Program-made: the position numbers and the translations under genes
Shown: positions 26,443 through 34,868 of the stretch, one piece after another
How the letters are laid out: each line of letters starts with the position of its first letter
How positions within the stretch are numbered: position 1 is the first letter of the stretch
Assembly: GCA_028289545.1 (NCBI GenBank)
Contig: JANQPG010000085.1
Span: 1-52,164 of the forward strand
Length of the DNA: 52,164 bases
Reading direction: 5' to 3'
Origin: Woeseiaceae bacterium
GTDB taxonomy: Bacteria; Pseudomonadota; Gammaproteobacteria; Steroidobacterales; Woeseiaceae
The notes under the pieces: generated by a model
Database searches by the model: none
The model's input: the letters and a program-made list of their open reading frames with translations, nothing else
What the model was told of the DNA's origin: nothing

Positions 26443-28638
26443 CTAAAAAGTCCAGTCGACGGCGACGCTGAAGTTGCGTCCCGGGCGCTGGAATCTCTGC
26501 GGGTTAGCGGTGTCGGCGGCAAGGCCCTGTACGTCGAGGTAAGACGAGTAGGCTTTGTCCGTCGCGTTATAAAGGCCCGCCGCGATGCGCAGTCTTTCCA
26601 GCGGCCGCCAGAAAGCGATCGCGTCGTAGATGACGTAGCCCGCCGGGCTGAGCAGCGAACCGCCACTCTCGTCGAGGTCGTCCTGCTGTGCGGCAGCCCG
26701 GGCAATCAGGCTGGTGCCCCAGCGTCCGCCGGGCTCCGTGTAGTCGACGCCGAGTACGCCGTTGAGCGGCGCGATCGAGTTGACGGGTTGCCCGGTCTCA
26801 CGGTTCTCGCCTTCGGCATAAGCGGCGGAAAGCGTGACGCTCAGACCCTCGGGAAACAGGGCCGGCGTGAAGCGACCCTGAAATTCGGCGCCCTCTATGT
26901 CGACTTCGTTCACGTTGACCGACTGGAACAACGTGAGCTGATTGATCGGGTCGAAGCCCACGACCTGAAACGACTCGATGAAGTCGTCGTAGCGCGTGCT
27001 GAACACGGCGAGGTCAAAGCTGATCGTGCGGCCCGAGTGCCGAAGCCCGGCTTCAAAACCCTGACTCGATTCGGAACGCAGATCGGGGTTGGGCAGCGCC
27101 GTGTAGCCGAACTGAAAGTTCGTGAAGCCGACGTTGACGTCGTTGACGGGCGGCGCGCGAAAGCCCTCGGCGTACTGGCCGTAGACCTGCCAGCGGTCGC
27201 CCAGGTCCCAGAGCACGCCGAGTTTCGGCGATATCTCGTCCTCCTTCAGTTCGACCGACCCCACGCCGGGGTTGTCCTCCGTGAAGATCGCGTCAGGCTC
27301 GGGATCGAGTTCGTAACGATCCCAGCGCAGTCCGGCAATCAATGTGACGGCGCCGAGCGACGTTGTGTTCTGCAGATACACGCCGTAGCTGTCCGTGGTC
27401 GATTGCGGGAAGTCGCGCACCGGGTAGGTGTCGGGGCCAACCTGATTCGACACGTCACCCGTGACGAGGTTACGTTCGCGGCCGTCGCGGATCTGGTCGG
27501 TGTCGGCGGTTTCGAACTCGACGCCGTAGGCGATTTCGTGGTCCAGGCCGAGCCCGCGGAACTCGCTGGCGGCATTGATCTCGAAGCCGGCCAAGGTCTG
27601 TTCAAACAGGAAGCTGCGATTGCGTTCCACCGCGGAGGCCTGCCCCGCAATGAAGGATTCTCGCGCCTCGAAGGTGTCCTGTGTGGTTTTACTGTCCTGC
27701 CAGAACGCGCGCCAGCGCAGGTAGCCCGTGCCGAATGCCCCGTCTAGCCACTCCTGTCCGACGCTGACCCGGCTGCGCTCACGGGTGTCGTCACCTCGGA
27801 CTACGGTCGTATCGATGACGTACGGGAACCCGAACGCCGCCGTAAAATCCTGTATGCGCTCGAGCGAGTCGACGTCGATCCTGCTGTCGGCTTCGAAGCG
27901 TTCGAGCGCTATTTCGATGCCGCCCGCCCGCACATCGCCAAAATTGAGTTTTGCGAGCACGTTGAGGCTCTCGTCGTCGAGCGGATCTGCGCCCGGGATA
28001 TCGCGTTCAGCGCCGTCGCGGGCGTTCGCGCGCAGCATCGCCGAGACGTCGCCGAAACGCAGCGCCGCCGTGCCGCCGACGACCGCGCCTTCGTTAACGC
28101 TGTTGAATCCCGCGTTAACATCAAAATGGCTGTCGCCGTCACCCAGGTAGTCGGCGGGGCCTTTGGTGACGTAGCTGACCACGCCGCCGAGCGCGTTGGA
28201 GCCGAACAGCGCCGACGCCGGCCCACGCATGATCTCGAGCTGCTTGATGCTCTCGACATCGACAAAATCGCGGCTGGCGTTCGAGAAACTACCGATCGAG
28301 AAGGCATCGGACGTGGCGATGCCATCGATTTCGGTACGCACGCGGTTGCCGCCGATGCCGCGAATCGAAAAACCGGAGTAGCCGAAGCGGCTGCCCTGGT
28401 CGACGACGTCGACGCCGGGCTCGTAGCGGATAAGATCGTTGATGCTCTGCGCCAGCTCGCGGTCGATCCGCTGCGCGTCAATGACCGTAATGCGGCTCGC
28501 GATTTCGTTGGCGGCCACGGGCCGCTTGGCAGCTTCGACGGTAATGACGTCGTAATTGGGCGGCGCTTCACCCTCCGTCGTTTCGTCGATGCCCTGGACG
28601 CTGGCCGCCATGGCCAGCCAAAGTGTTGCAGACAGCAT
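26443..28638 (-). CDS. TonB-dependent haem/haemoglobin receptor
   Basis: 731 aa. It has a short signal segment, a TonB-box region (YDVITVEAAKRP), a plug (about 40-165: FSIRGIGGNRVRTEIDGI, GPASALFGSNALGGVV) and a barrel with the haem-receptor motifs FRAPPVNDVNVGF and NPDLRSES, ending in Phe. It belongs to the TonB haemoglobin/transferrin/lactoferrin group and should import haem across the outer membrane. ATG 28638 has a GGAGAAG SD. It lies 64 bases downstream of hemP in a Fur-type operon. Its plug is close to that of the nirS-linked receptor at 14445, so the two are probably paralogues under different control. Confidence 0.92.
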   Translation of the reverse strand: MLSATLWLAMAASVQGIDETTEGEAPPNYDVITVEAAKRPVAANEIASRITVIDAQRIDRELAQSINDLIRYEPGVDVVDQGSRFGYSGFSIRGIGGNRVRTEIDGIATSDAFSIGSFSNASRDFVDVESIKQLEIMRGPASALFGSNALGGVVSYVTKGPADYLGDGDSHFDVNAGFNSVNEGAVVGGTAALRFGDVSAMLRANARDGAERDIPGADPLDDESLNVLAKLNFGDVRAGGIEIALERFEADSRIDVDSLERIQDFTAAFGFPYVIDTTVVRGDDTRERSRVSVGQEWLDGAFGTGYLRWRAFWQDSKTTQDTFEARESFIAGQASAVERNRSFLFEQTLAGFEINAASEFRGLGLDHEIAYGVEFETADTDQIRDGRERNLVTGDVSNQVGPDTYPVRDFPQSTTDSYGVYLQNTTSLGAVTLIAGLRWDRYELDPEPDAIFTEDNPGVGSVELKEDEISPKLGVLWDLGDRWQVYGQYAEGFRAPPVNDVNVGFTNFQFGYTALPNPDLRSESSQGFEAGLRHSGRTISFDLAVFSTRYDDFIESFQVVGFDPINQLTLFQSVNVNEVDIEGAEFQGRFTPALFPEGLSVTLSAAYAEGENRETGQPVNSIAPLNGVLGVDYTEPGGRWGTSLIARAAAQQDDLDESGGSLLSPAGYVIYDAIAFWRPLERLRIAAGLYNATDKAYSSYLDVQGLAADTANPQRFQRPGRNFSVAVDWTF

Positions 28639-28702
28639 TCGGCTTCTCCGTTTAAGGAAGTCCTCGCTGGCGTGCTGGCGTCTGGCTGGCTGGCTCGCGG
28701 GA

Positions 28703-28870
28703 TTATTTGGTCAGTATGAGTTTGTCGTTGCGGGTAATGCGCAGGCGGTAGGTGTCGCCGCGAAATACGATCGCAATCTCCCGGTGTCCCTGGAACAGGC
28801 GGCTGGCGTCGATCGGCGCTGGCGATTCCCGGTCTGCCGCCCGCTCTCGTTTGGTGTTAGTAGTCCCCAC
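28703..28870 (-). CDS. hemP: Haemin uptake protein HemP
   Basis: About 55 aa. The C-terminal IVFRGDTYRLRITRNDKLILTK region (given here as the family's hallmark end, RLRITRNDKLILTK) and DASRLFQGHREI before it are diagnostic of HemP, a small protein commonly encoded ahead of haem receptors. The frame stays open further upstream but runs through the Fur box and promoter. GTG 28870 is the best remaining start, although it has no SD and lies only a few bases from the predicted transcription start, so the true N-terminus is uncertain. It heads the hemP-receptor-DUF6607 operon. Confidence 0.82.
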   Translation of the reverse strand: MGTTNTKRERAADRESPAPIDASRLFQGHREIAIVFRGDTYRLRITRNDKLILTK

Positions 28871-28876
28871 GAATAC

Positions 28877-28906
28877 GAATGATAATGATTCGCATTCTAA
28901 ATGCAA
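28877..28906 (-). promoter_or_regulatory. Fur-box promoter of the hemP operon
   Basis: On the minus strand: TTGCAT (-35, 28906-28901), 16-base spacer, TATCAT (-10, 28884-28879). The plus-strand sequence GAATGATAATGATTCGCATTC (28877-28897, one base over a 20-mer: core AATGATAATGATTCGCATT) is a good Fur box and covers the -10, so iron-replete Fur would block the promoter. Confidence 0.88.
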
Positions 28907-28960
28907 GGATATCATCGCAGGTTTGGGGCGGTTGGGGAGGCGAGACGTTCCTGAACGGCA

Positions 28961-28992
28961 GCGGCCGCTCCATGCGCACACGAAGCGGCCGC
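28961..28992. terminator. GC-rich hairpin downstream of the PQQ dehydrogenase gene
   Basis: GCGGCCGCT (28961-28969) pairs with AGCGGCCGC (28984-28992), just past the stop of the minus-strand gene. No T-run follows; it may act as a terminator or 3' stabiliser. Confidence 0.45.
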
Positions 28993-29014
28993 ATTTCCTA
29001 TTTATGTCAAATAG

Positions 29015-30142
29015 TTATGATCTTGGCGTGAGCTTGAACAATCGTCCCTCACTTCCGCCGCGTCCGTCCTCGAGGAGCCAGATGGCGTCGTCGGGCCCCT
29101 GTTCGACTTCGCGAATCCGGGTGCCCATGTCGTATCGCTCGGCCTCGCGGGCATCGTCGCCGTTGAACTCGATCCGCACCAGGGCTTTGCCGGACAGGCC
29201 GCCCATCAGGGCGCTGCCGCGCAGTTCCGGGAACAGGTCCCCGTCGTAGAAAATCAGCCCCGCCGGTGAAATGGCCGGCACCCAGTAAGCTTTGGGCGCC
29301 TCGAGATCCGGCCGGGTGTCGTGATCCGGGATGGGTTCATTGTTGTAGTGGTCGCCGTTGGAAACCGTCGGATAGCCGTAGTTGTAGCCACGTTTGACGA
29401 GATTGAGTTCGTCGCCGTGTTTTGGGCCCATTTCGTGGTTCCAGAGTTTGCCGCCGCCGTCGAAAGCGAGTCCGAGCGGGTTGCGATGGCCGAGCGACCA
29501 GATTTCGGCCGTGACGCCGCCCTGGTCGTAGAACGGGTTGTCTTCGGGAACGCTGCCGTCCTCGTTGAGACGCAAAATCTTGCCGAGGTTGCCGCTCATG
29601 TCCTGTGAGGGGTCGAATTTTTGCCGTTCGCCCGAAGAGATGAACAGGTAGCCGTCTTCCGAGAACGCCATGCGGTGCCCGTAGTGGCCTCGGCCCGTCA
29701 CCTTCGGGGACTGCCGCCAGATCACCTCGACATCGCCAAGGCTGCCGCCTTCGTCGTCGAGCGAGAGTACGGCGCGCGCGACGGCCGCGCCGCGGGTGTC
29801 GCCATCGCCGGCTTCCGCGTAACTCAGGTAAATGATCCCGTTGTTGGCGTAACCCGGGTGCAGAATGACGTCGCCCAGGCCACCCTGGCCGCCGTAGTCG
29901 ACCTCGGGCACACCCGCAATGGCGTCAGACTGTTCACCGGACTGCGTGACCACGAGCAGCCGTCCCGGTTTTTCCGTGACGAGCAGCCGGCCGTCCGGGA
30001 GAAAGGTCATTGCCCAGGGTTCGTCCAGGTTCGTGACCGGTGTCGCGACAAACGGCAGAGCGTCATCATCTGCCGACGCGCAGGCCGCCAGCAGCACGCC
30101 TGCCAGCAACACGGCTTTAGTGTTCATGATTCCGGAGTTCAC
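29015..30142 (-). CDS. PQQ-type soluble sugar dehydrogenase (YliI/Asd-like) lipoprotein
   Basis: 375 aa. [18 protein letters not shown] gives a lipobox (LAAC), so it is exported. The rest is a six-bladed beta-propeller of the soluble glucose/aldose sugar dehydrogenase family: [77 protein letters not shown]. The conserved His, Arg and Asp of the PQQ pocket are present. It oxidises aldoses in the periplasm with PQQ. GTG 30142 has a GAGGA SD 9 bases upstream; ATG 30127, directly at the lipoprotein signal, is the alternative. No PQQ biosynthesis genes are in this window. Confidence 0.92.
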   Translation of the reverse strand: MNSGIMNTKAVLLAGVLLAACASADDDALPFVATPVTNLDEPWAMTFLPDGRLLVTEKPGRLLVVTQSGEQSDAIAGVPEVDYGGQGGLGDVILHPGYANNGIIYLSYAEAGDGDTRGAAVARAVLSLDDEGGSLGDVEVIWRQSPKVTGRGHYGHRMAFSEDGYLFISSGERQKFDPSQDMSGNLGKILRLNEDGSVPEDNPFYDQGGVTAEIWSLGHRNPLGLAFDGGGKLWNHEMGPKHGDELNLVKRGYNYGYPTVSNGDHYNNEPIPDHDTRPDLEAPKAYWVPAISPAGLIFYDGDLFPELRGSALMGGLSGKALVRIEFNGDDAREAERYDMGTRIREVEQGPDDAIWLLEDGRGGSEGRLFKLTPRS

Positions 30143-30284
30143 GATAGAGCGTCCTCATGTGATGGCTGGATGAGTGCCAGTGTAACCTTCTTTGGGCCCG
30201 TCCGACTCTCCAGGATGCCCGGCTCGCCGCACTGGCCTAACGCGCTGCCGCAACGGGATGATCGGACCGGGACGTTTCAAGCGG

Positions 30285-30605
30285 TCATGCATCCTCGACG
30301 ATTACGGCCGTGCCGATGGCGAGCAGCTCGGCGGCGCCGCCCATCATGACCGAGGTCGTGAAGCGTGTGGCGATGATGGCGTTTGCGCCGAGCGAAGCCG
30401 CTTCATCCACCATGCGATCGAGCGACTGCTCGCGGCTTTCGGCAATGAGCTTGGCGTACTCGTGGACTTCGCCGCCGACGATGTTGCGCAGGCCGGCAAT
30501 GATGTCCTTGCCGATGTGCCGTGCGCGGATCGTGTTGCCGCGGACTAGTCCCAAGGTTCTGACAACACGCTTGTTCGCGATGTTCTCGCTGGTGACTACG
30601 ATCAT
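30285..30605 (-). CDS. YbjQ/UPF0145 family protein
   Basis: 106 aa. The family pattern is clear: IVVTSENIANKRVVRTLGLV at the N-terminus, GGEVHEYAKLIAESREQSLDRM in the middle and LGANAIIATRFTTS near the end. These small proteins form pentamers related to the YbjQ fold; function is unknown. Of two ATGs, 30605 has AAGGA 7 bases upstream, while 30611 is too close to the SD. It follows the anti-sigma gene by 2 bases and is the third gene of the sigma operon. Confidence 0.9.
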   Translation of the reverse strand: MIVVTSENIANKRVVRTLGLVRGNTIRARHIGKDIIAGLRNIVGGEVHEYAKLIAESREQSLDRMVDEAASLGANAIIATRFTTSVMMGGAAELLAIGTAVIVEDA

Positions 30606-30607
30606 AT

Positions 30608-31060
30608 TCATATCCTTACGTTTTTGTATTTATCGGTTTTCCGTTCGATCAGCCGCTGTCGCAGCACCGATACCAGCAGCAGGGCAAGTCCGCCATACAC
30701 GGCGAGTATCACCAGCTTGGCCAGTCCGCCAATGGACGGATCGAAAAGCAGCGTCAGCACGAACACGCCCAACGCCACGACAACCCCGCCGATGAACAGG
30801 ATCCAGCCGATCATCGACGTAATTTTTACTCCACTATCGTTCATACGTTCTCCCCAGTGTTGTTCGTCCGCCTCGCCCAAAGGGGTCTGGCCGATCTTCT
30901 CGCGCAGCGCGGACAGTTCCTCGAGATTTCTGCGGTACTCCTCGTCGGTTTCGCAGAGCAGCTCGACGCGTTGGCGCTCTTGTTGCGTCAGCTCGCCGTC
31001 GATGTAACCCGACAGCAATTCGCCGACGTCTTGCTGTTTGTCAGTCATCTTCGTTGACAT
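30608..31060 (-). CDS. Membrane anti-sigma factor-like protein
   Basis: 150 aa. The N-terminal part (about 8-45: ELLSGYIDGELTQQERQRVEL) resembles the anti-sigma domain of zinc-finger anti-sigma factors, but the HxxxCxxC zinc motif is missing (one Cys only, LLCETDEE). Two transmembrane helices (about 82-105 and 113-133) and a basic tail follow. It overlaps the ECF sigma gene by 20 bases, the usual sigma/anti-sigma arrangement. ATG 31048 is an alternative start. It should hold the sigma factor at the membrane until a signal arrives. Confidence 0.82.
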   Translation of the reverse strand: MSTKMTDKQQDVGELLSGYIDGELTQQERQRVELLCETDEEYRRNLEELSALREKIGQTPLGEADEQHWGERMNDSGVKITSMIGWILFIGGVVVALGVFVLTLLFDPSIGGLAKLVILAVYGGLALLLVSVLRQRLIERKTDKYKNVRI

Positions 31061-31541
31061 CGGTTTCCAATTCCTCCTTCAAAGCCCGTCGTAACGCCAA
31101 TCGGGCGCGGTGCAGACGCGACATGACCGTGCCTTTGGCGATATCGAGCACGGCGGCGATTTCCAGGTAACTCAGGTCCAGATAATCTCGCAGTACGATG
31201 ATTTCCCGCTGATCGTCTTCGATGGCGGCCAGCGCACGACGAACGGCGCGGTGTTCCTCCGCGGCGCTGGCGGCCGCCTCCGGGTCGGGGCGCCGATCGT
31301 GAAGCTTTTCCACGGGCTCGCCGCTTGGTCGTCTGCGCCGGATCAGATCGAGACAGCGATTGCGCACCACCTTGAGAAACCAGGGTTTCAGCGCGCCGCG
31401 TTTCGCGTCCCAGGCACCGGGGTTGGCCAGCGCCTTCGCCAGCGAGTCCTGCACGGCGTCGGCCGCGTCTTCGCGGTTGCCCAGTATCTGTATCGCCAGC
31501 GCATGGGCGCCGGGCGATAGTTGTATAAGTTGTTGCTGCAT
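31041..31541 (-). CDS. ECF-type RNA polymerase sigma factor
   Basis: 166 aa. Region 2 is at about 15-75 (GNREDAADAVQDSLAKAL, then PWFLKVVRNRCLDLIRRRR) and region 4 at about 105-155 (REIIVLRDYLDLSYLEIAAV, then KGTVMSRLHRARLALRR). ATG 31541 starts close to region 2, with AAGAAAG upstream; the longer frame to 31625 has no support. It is the first gene of a sigma/anti-sigma/YbjQ operon and is divergent from the cytochrome c' gene, which could be a target. Confidence 0.93.
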   Translation of the reverse strand: MQQQLIQLSPGAHALAIQILGNREDAADAVQDSLAKALANPGAWDAKRGALKPWFLKVVRNRCLDLIRRRRPSGEPVEKLHDRRPDPEAAASAAEEHRAVRRALAAIEDDQREIIVLRDYLDLSYLEIAAVLDIAKGTVMSRLHRARLALRRALKEELETDVNEDD

Positions 31542-31743
31542 ATTGTCTTTCTTAATGGCCTCGGTAGTACTACGTCCGGGCAGGCGGTTTATTCCCGATC
31601 GAGTACAAAAAGACAGTGCGGGCACACACGTTGCGCGCCGTGCGCGGTGGCCGTCAGGATGTTTTACGGGACTTGAAGTCGGTTACACTCGGGTTGAGAT
31701 TGATGGATATTTCCCGCCGTAAACTATCATTGAGGTCCGTAAC

Positions 31744-32193
31744 ATGCTCAAAACAATTGGTGCTTTTGCCCTAAGCCTGTGTCTCCTGGCCGGATTGACC
31801 GCAGCCAACGCTGCCGGCGACCCGATCGAGAAACGTCACGAACTCATGGAAGATGTGGGTGAAGCGGCAAAGCCCATTGGCCTGATGATGCGCGGTGACA
31901 GCGACTATGACTGGGACGTTGTGCTGACGTCGCTCAAGACCTTCGATAGCGTCTCTCACGAGTTCGGAGATCTGTTCCCCGAAGGCAGTGAAACCGGTGG
32001 CAACACCGAGGCCGCGCCGGCAATCTGGACCGACCGCGAGGGTTTCGACGAAGCGCTGGCGATGTGGCGGGAAGCGACCGGTGAAGCCATTGCGGCGGAA
32101 CCGCAGACACTCGACGCTGCACGGCCTTCACTCGGTGGCGTATTCAAGACCTGCAAGAACTGCCACGACGGCTACCGCATCGAAGACGAATAG
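31744..32193 (+). CDS. Cytochrome c'
   Basis: 149 aa with a signal peptide (cleavage near ANAA). The mature part is a four-helix bundle with R31 and M35 near the N-terminus (KRHELM) and a C-terminal haem motif CKNCHDGYR (C137, C140, H141). This C-terminal CxxCH followed by a basic residue is the signature of cytochrome c', whose five-coordinate haem binds NO and CO in the periplasm. A role in NO protection would suit a nirS-bearing cell (inference). It is followed after 69 bases by a dihaem cytochrome c. Confidence 0.92.
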   Translation: MLKTIGAFALSLCLLAGLTAANAAGDPIEKRHELMEDVGEAAKPIGLMMRGDSDYDWDVVLTSLKTFDSVSHEFGDLFPEGSETGGNTEAAPAIWTDREGFDEALAMWREATGEAIAAEPQTLDAARPSLGGVFKTCKNCHDGYRIEDE

Positions 32194-32231
32194 CTTGCCG
32201 TCGTCTACGCGTTCGACGCGCCGGTCCGTGG

Positions 32232-32249
32232 GCGCGCGGGCCCGCGCGC
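32232..32249. repeat. 18-bp GC-only palindrome
   Basis: GCGCGCGGGCCCGCGCGC, fully self-complementary, directly before the SD of the dihaem cytochrome gene (14 bases from its ATG). It could form a hairpin that limits translation or ends the cytochrome c' message. Confidence 0.6.
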
Positions 32250-32262
32250 GAGGTCATAGTCG

Positions 32263-33174
32263 ATGAGCCTGTGGTTGCGCAGCGCGCTGCTGCTCTTGCT
32301 GATTGCGCTGGCGGGCTGGTGGCTAACCGGCGCAACGCGTTCAACCGCGGATGAGCTGCCTCTGCATACCGGTGACGTCACGTCGGGCGAGCGGGTTTTC
32401 TGGGCGGGCGGCTGCGCGTCGTGTCATGCAAGCCCGGTGGACGGTAAACGGGCCCGAGGCGAGGACAAACTGCTCCTGGGCGGCGGACTCGAGCTCGATA
32501 CGCCCTATGGCCTGTTTCGTGTGCCGAACATCAGTCCGCACGATCAGGACGGCATCGGCGCATGGTCGACCCTCGACTTTGTCAACGCGATGCGGCACGG
32601 GGTGTCTCCGCGCGGCAAACACTACTATCCGTCATTTCCGTATACGTCCTACGCGCGCATGCCGATCGAGGATCTCATCGATCTGGAGGCGTACCTCAAA
32701 ACGCTCCCGGCCGTCGACGGCCGAATCGCGAATCACGAGCTGGGTTTCCCGTGGTCGATCCGCCGCGGCCTGGGCTTGTGGAAGCGTTTGTATCTCGACG
32801 ACGCGCCGGTCGCGGATATCGACGTGTCGAACTCCGAACTGGTGCTCGGGCAGATGCTCGTCGAAGGTGCCGGCCACTGCGGAGAATGCCATACGCCCAG
32901 AAATCGCCTGGGCGCCATGCTGAGCGATCGCTGGCTCGGCGGCGCACCGAACCCCGAGGGTAAAGGCCGCATTCCCAACATTACTCCGGGCAGTGAGAAC
33001 CTTGCCGGCTGGTCGGCACGCGACCTCGAGTATTACTTCGAAAGCGGGTTTACGCCCGAGTTCGACACGGTAGGCGGCACCATGGTGGCCGTGCAGGAAA
33101 ACCTGGCCATGCTGTCTGCTGAAGATCGCGCCGCCATTACCGCTTATCTCAAGGCCATTCCGCCGGTCGAATAA
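32263..33174 (+). CDS. Periplasmic dihaem cytochrome c
   Basis: 303 aa with an uncleaved or cleaved N-terminal hydrophobic segment (about 5-22). It has two cytochrome c domains, with CASCH at C51-H55 and CGECH at C206-H210, in the layout of the cytochrome subunits of membrane alcohol/aldehyde dehydrogenases and related electron carriers (GVSPRGKHYYPSFPYTSYARM, CHTPRNRLG). It transfers electrons in the periplasm; the partner is not visible. It is co-directional with cytochrome c' (69 bases apart) and convergent with the iron permease gene, 3 bases between ends. Confidence 0.9.
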   Translation: MSLWLRSALLLLLIALAGWWLTGATRSTADELPLHTGDVTSGERVFWAGGCASCHASPVDGKRARGEDKLLLGGGLELDTPYGLFRVPNISPHDQDGIGAWSTLDFVNAMRHGVSPRGKHYYPSFPYTSYARMPIEDLIDLEAYLKTLPAVDGRIANHELGFPWSIRRGLGLWKRLYLDDAPVADIDVSNSELVLGQMLVEGAGHCGECHTPRNRLGAMLSDRWLGGAPNPEGKGRIPNITPGSENLAGWSARDLEYYFESGFTPEFDTVGGTMVAVQENLAMLSAEDRAAITAYLKAIPPVE

Positions 33175-33177
33175 CCG

Positions 33178-34818
33178 TCAACGGCTACGCTCATTGCCCA
33201 TCCCCCTGCCGATACGATGGACGAGCAGCACGGGAACCAGGCCGATCAACACGATCGCAAGCGCAGGCGCCGATGCCTCCGCCAGGCGCTCGTCGCTGGC
33301 CAGCCGGTACACGCGCGTGGCCAGCGTGTCGAAGTCGAACGGACGCAGCAGCAGGGTTGCCGGCAGTTCACGCATTGCGTCGACGAACACCAGCAACGCG
33401 GCCGACATGAGGCTCGGAGCGAGCAGCGGCAAGTGTATGCGCTTCAGCAGATGTAACGGTCCTGCGCCGAGGCTGCGGGCAGCCGCGTCCATCGCGGGCG
33501 GAATACCGGACAAACCGGCGTCCACCGTGTTGAAGGCCACGGTCATGAAGCGGCAAACGTAGGCATACACGAGCAGCACTGTGGTACCCGATAGCAGCAG
33601 TCCGCCGCCATAGCCGAAGCTGTCGCGCAGCCAGCCCGTCAGATTGCGGTCGAGTGCGCCGATCGGGCCGAGAAGACCAACAGCGAGCAGCATCCCGGGA
33701 AGCGCATAGCCGAGTGTGCCAAAACGGGTGAGCAGCTCGCCCACGCGGCTTGCGTAGCGCCGTTTTGAATAGCTGACGAAGAGCGCAAGCGCCGTTGCGA
33801 TGACAGCCGCGGCCAGCGATACGCTGGCGCTGTTGAGGCTTAGATCGGCGAAGCCGCGGCCGGGGAGCAGGCCGCCGTCGAGGGTGTATAGGGTCAGCAC
33901 GAACACCGGCAGCAGAAAGCCGAGCGTCACGGGCAAGGCGCACGAGAGCCATGCAAGCAGCGCACGCCAGCCCTCGAGACGGATTGGCTCGGCGCGGCTT
34001 TGATCGCGCGGATCGGGACTGCCCCGGCGGCTCAGGCTTTCGGCCGTGACGAGCAGGGCAACGAACAACAGCATCAGCGCGGCGAGCCTGAGTGCCGCCG
34101 ACTTGTCGCCGAGCCCCAGCCAGGTGCGGAAGATACCCGTGCTCAGCGTCGGCACCGCGAAGTAGTCGACGACGCCAAAGTCGGCCAGTGTCTCCATGAG
34201 GACCAACGCCAGTCCGCCGGCAATGGCCGGGCGCGCAGCGGGTAGCGCAACGCGCCAGAAAGCGGCGAAAGCGGAAACGCCGAGTACCCGCGCCGCGTTG
34301 AACTGCATGTGCGAACGTCGCGCAAAGCTGGTTCGGGCAAGCAGATAGACGTAGGGATACAGCACCAGCGCGAGCATGACGGCCGCACCCGGCAGCGAGC
34401 GGATACCCGTCACCGCCAGTTCGTCGAGCCCCAGCCCGAACAGCTCGCGGAGTCCGCTCTGCACGGGACCGGACACGTCCAACAGATCCGTGTAGGCGTA
34501 GGCAACCACGTAGGCAGGCGCTGCGAGCGGGAGCACGAGCAGCCAATCGAAGTGCCGTTTGCCGGGAAACTCGCAGGCGGCGACGAGCCAGGCGCAGCCG
34601 ACCCCCGGCAACAGCGAGAACACGCCGACCAGCAGCATGAGGCCCACAGTGTTGAGGACGTAGCCGGGCAACACAGTGCTGGCAATGTGTTGCCAACCGG
34701 CGCTGTCGGGCGCAAACAGCGACCACAACACCGCCAGCAGCGGGACGGCGACGATGCTGGCGGCGATCAGGGCGGGTAACAGCCATAGCCGGCTGGCGCC
34801 GCGCACGACAGTCAGCAT
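33178..34818 (-). CDS. Ferric iron ABC transporter permease (FbpB-like)
   Basis: 546 aa with about 12 transmembrane segments in two homologous halves, as in FbpB/SfuB-type permeases. Each half has an EAA-like loop (RVLGVSAFAAFWRVALPAARPAI and ARSLGAGPLHLLKRIHLPLLAP, each given as its consensus core). It forms the inner-membrane channel for Fe3+ delivered by the binding protein. The start is ATG 34818, just ahead of the first helix; no clear SD. Unusually, it is divergent from its ATPase gene (50 bases between starts) and not in one operon with it. Confidence 0.92.
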   Translation of the reverse strand: MLTVVRGASRLWLLPALIAASIVAVPLLAVLWSLFAPDSAGWQHIASTVLPGYVLNTVGLMLLVGVFSLLPGVGCAWLVAACEFPGKRHFDWLLVLPLAAPAYVVAYAYTDLLDVSGPVQSGLRELFGLGLDELAVTGIRSLPGAAVMLALVLYPYVYLLARTSFARRSHMQFNAARVLGVSAFAAFWRVALPAARPAIAGGLALVLMETLADFGVVDYFAVPTLSTGIFRTWLGLGDKSAALRLAALMLLFVALLVTAESLSRRGSPDPRDQSRAEPIRLEGWRALLAWLSCALPVTLGFLLPVFVLTLYTLDGGLLPGRGFADLSLNSASVSLAAAVIATALALFVSYSKRRYASRVGELLTRFGTLGYALPGMLLAVGLLGPIGALDRNLTGWLRDSFGYGGGLLLSGTTVLLVYAYVCRFMTVAFNTVDAGLSGIPPAMDAAARSLGAGPLHLLKRIHLPLLAPSLMSAALLVFVDAMRELPATLLLRPFDFDTLATRVYRLASDERLAEASAPALAIVLIGLVPVLLVHRIGRGMGNERSR

Positions 34819-34868
34819 AGACTTGCGCCGGTCGGTCTTTCCCGACCCCCGGCTTCCCGGTTCAAAAG

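Noticed and set aside
25205..27747. Two long plus-strand open frames (25205-26392 and 26413-27747)
   Set aside because: They are antisense to the DUF6607 lipoprotein and the haem receptor, which have signal peptides, SDs and family motifs.
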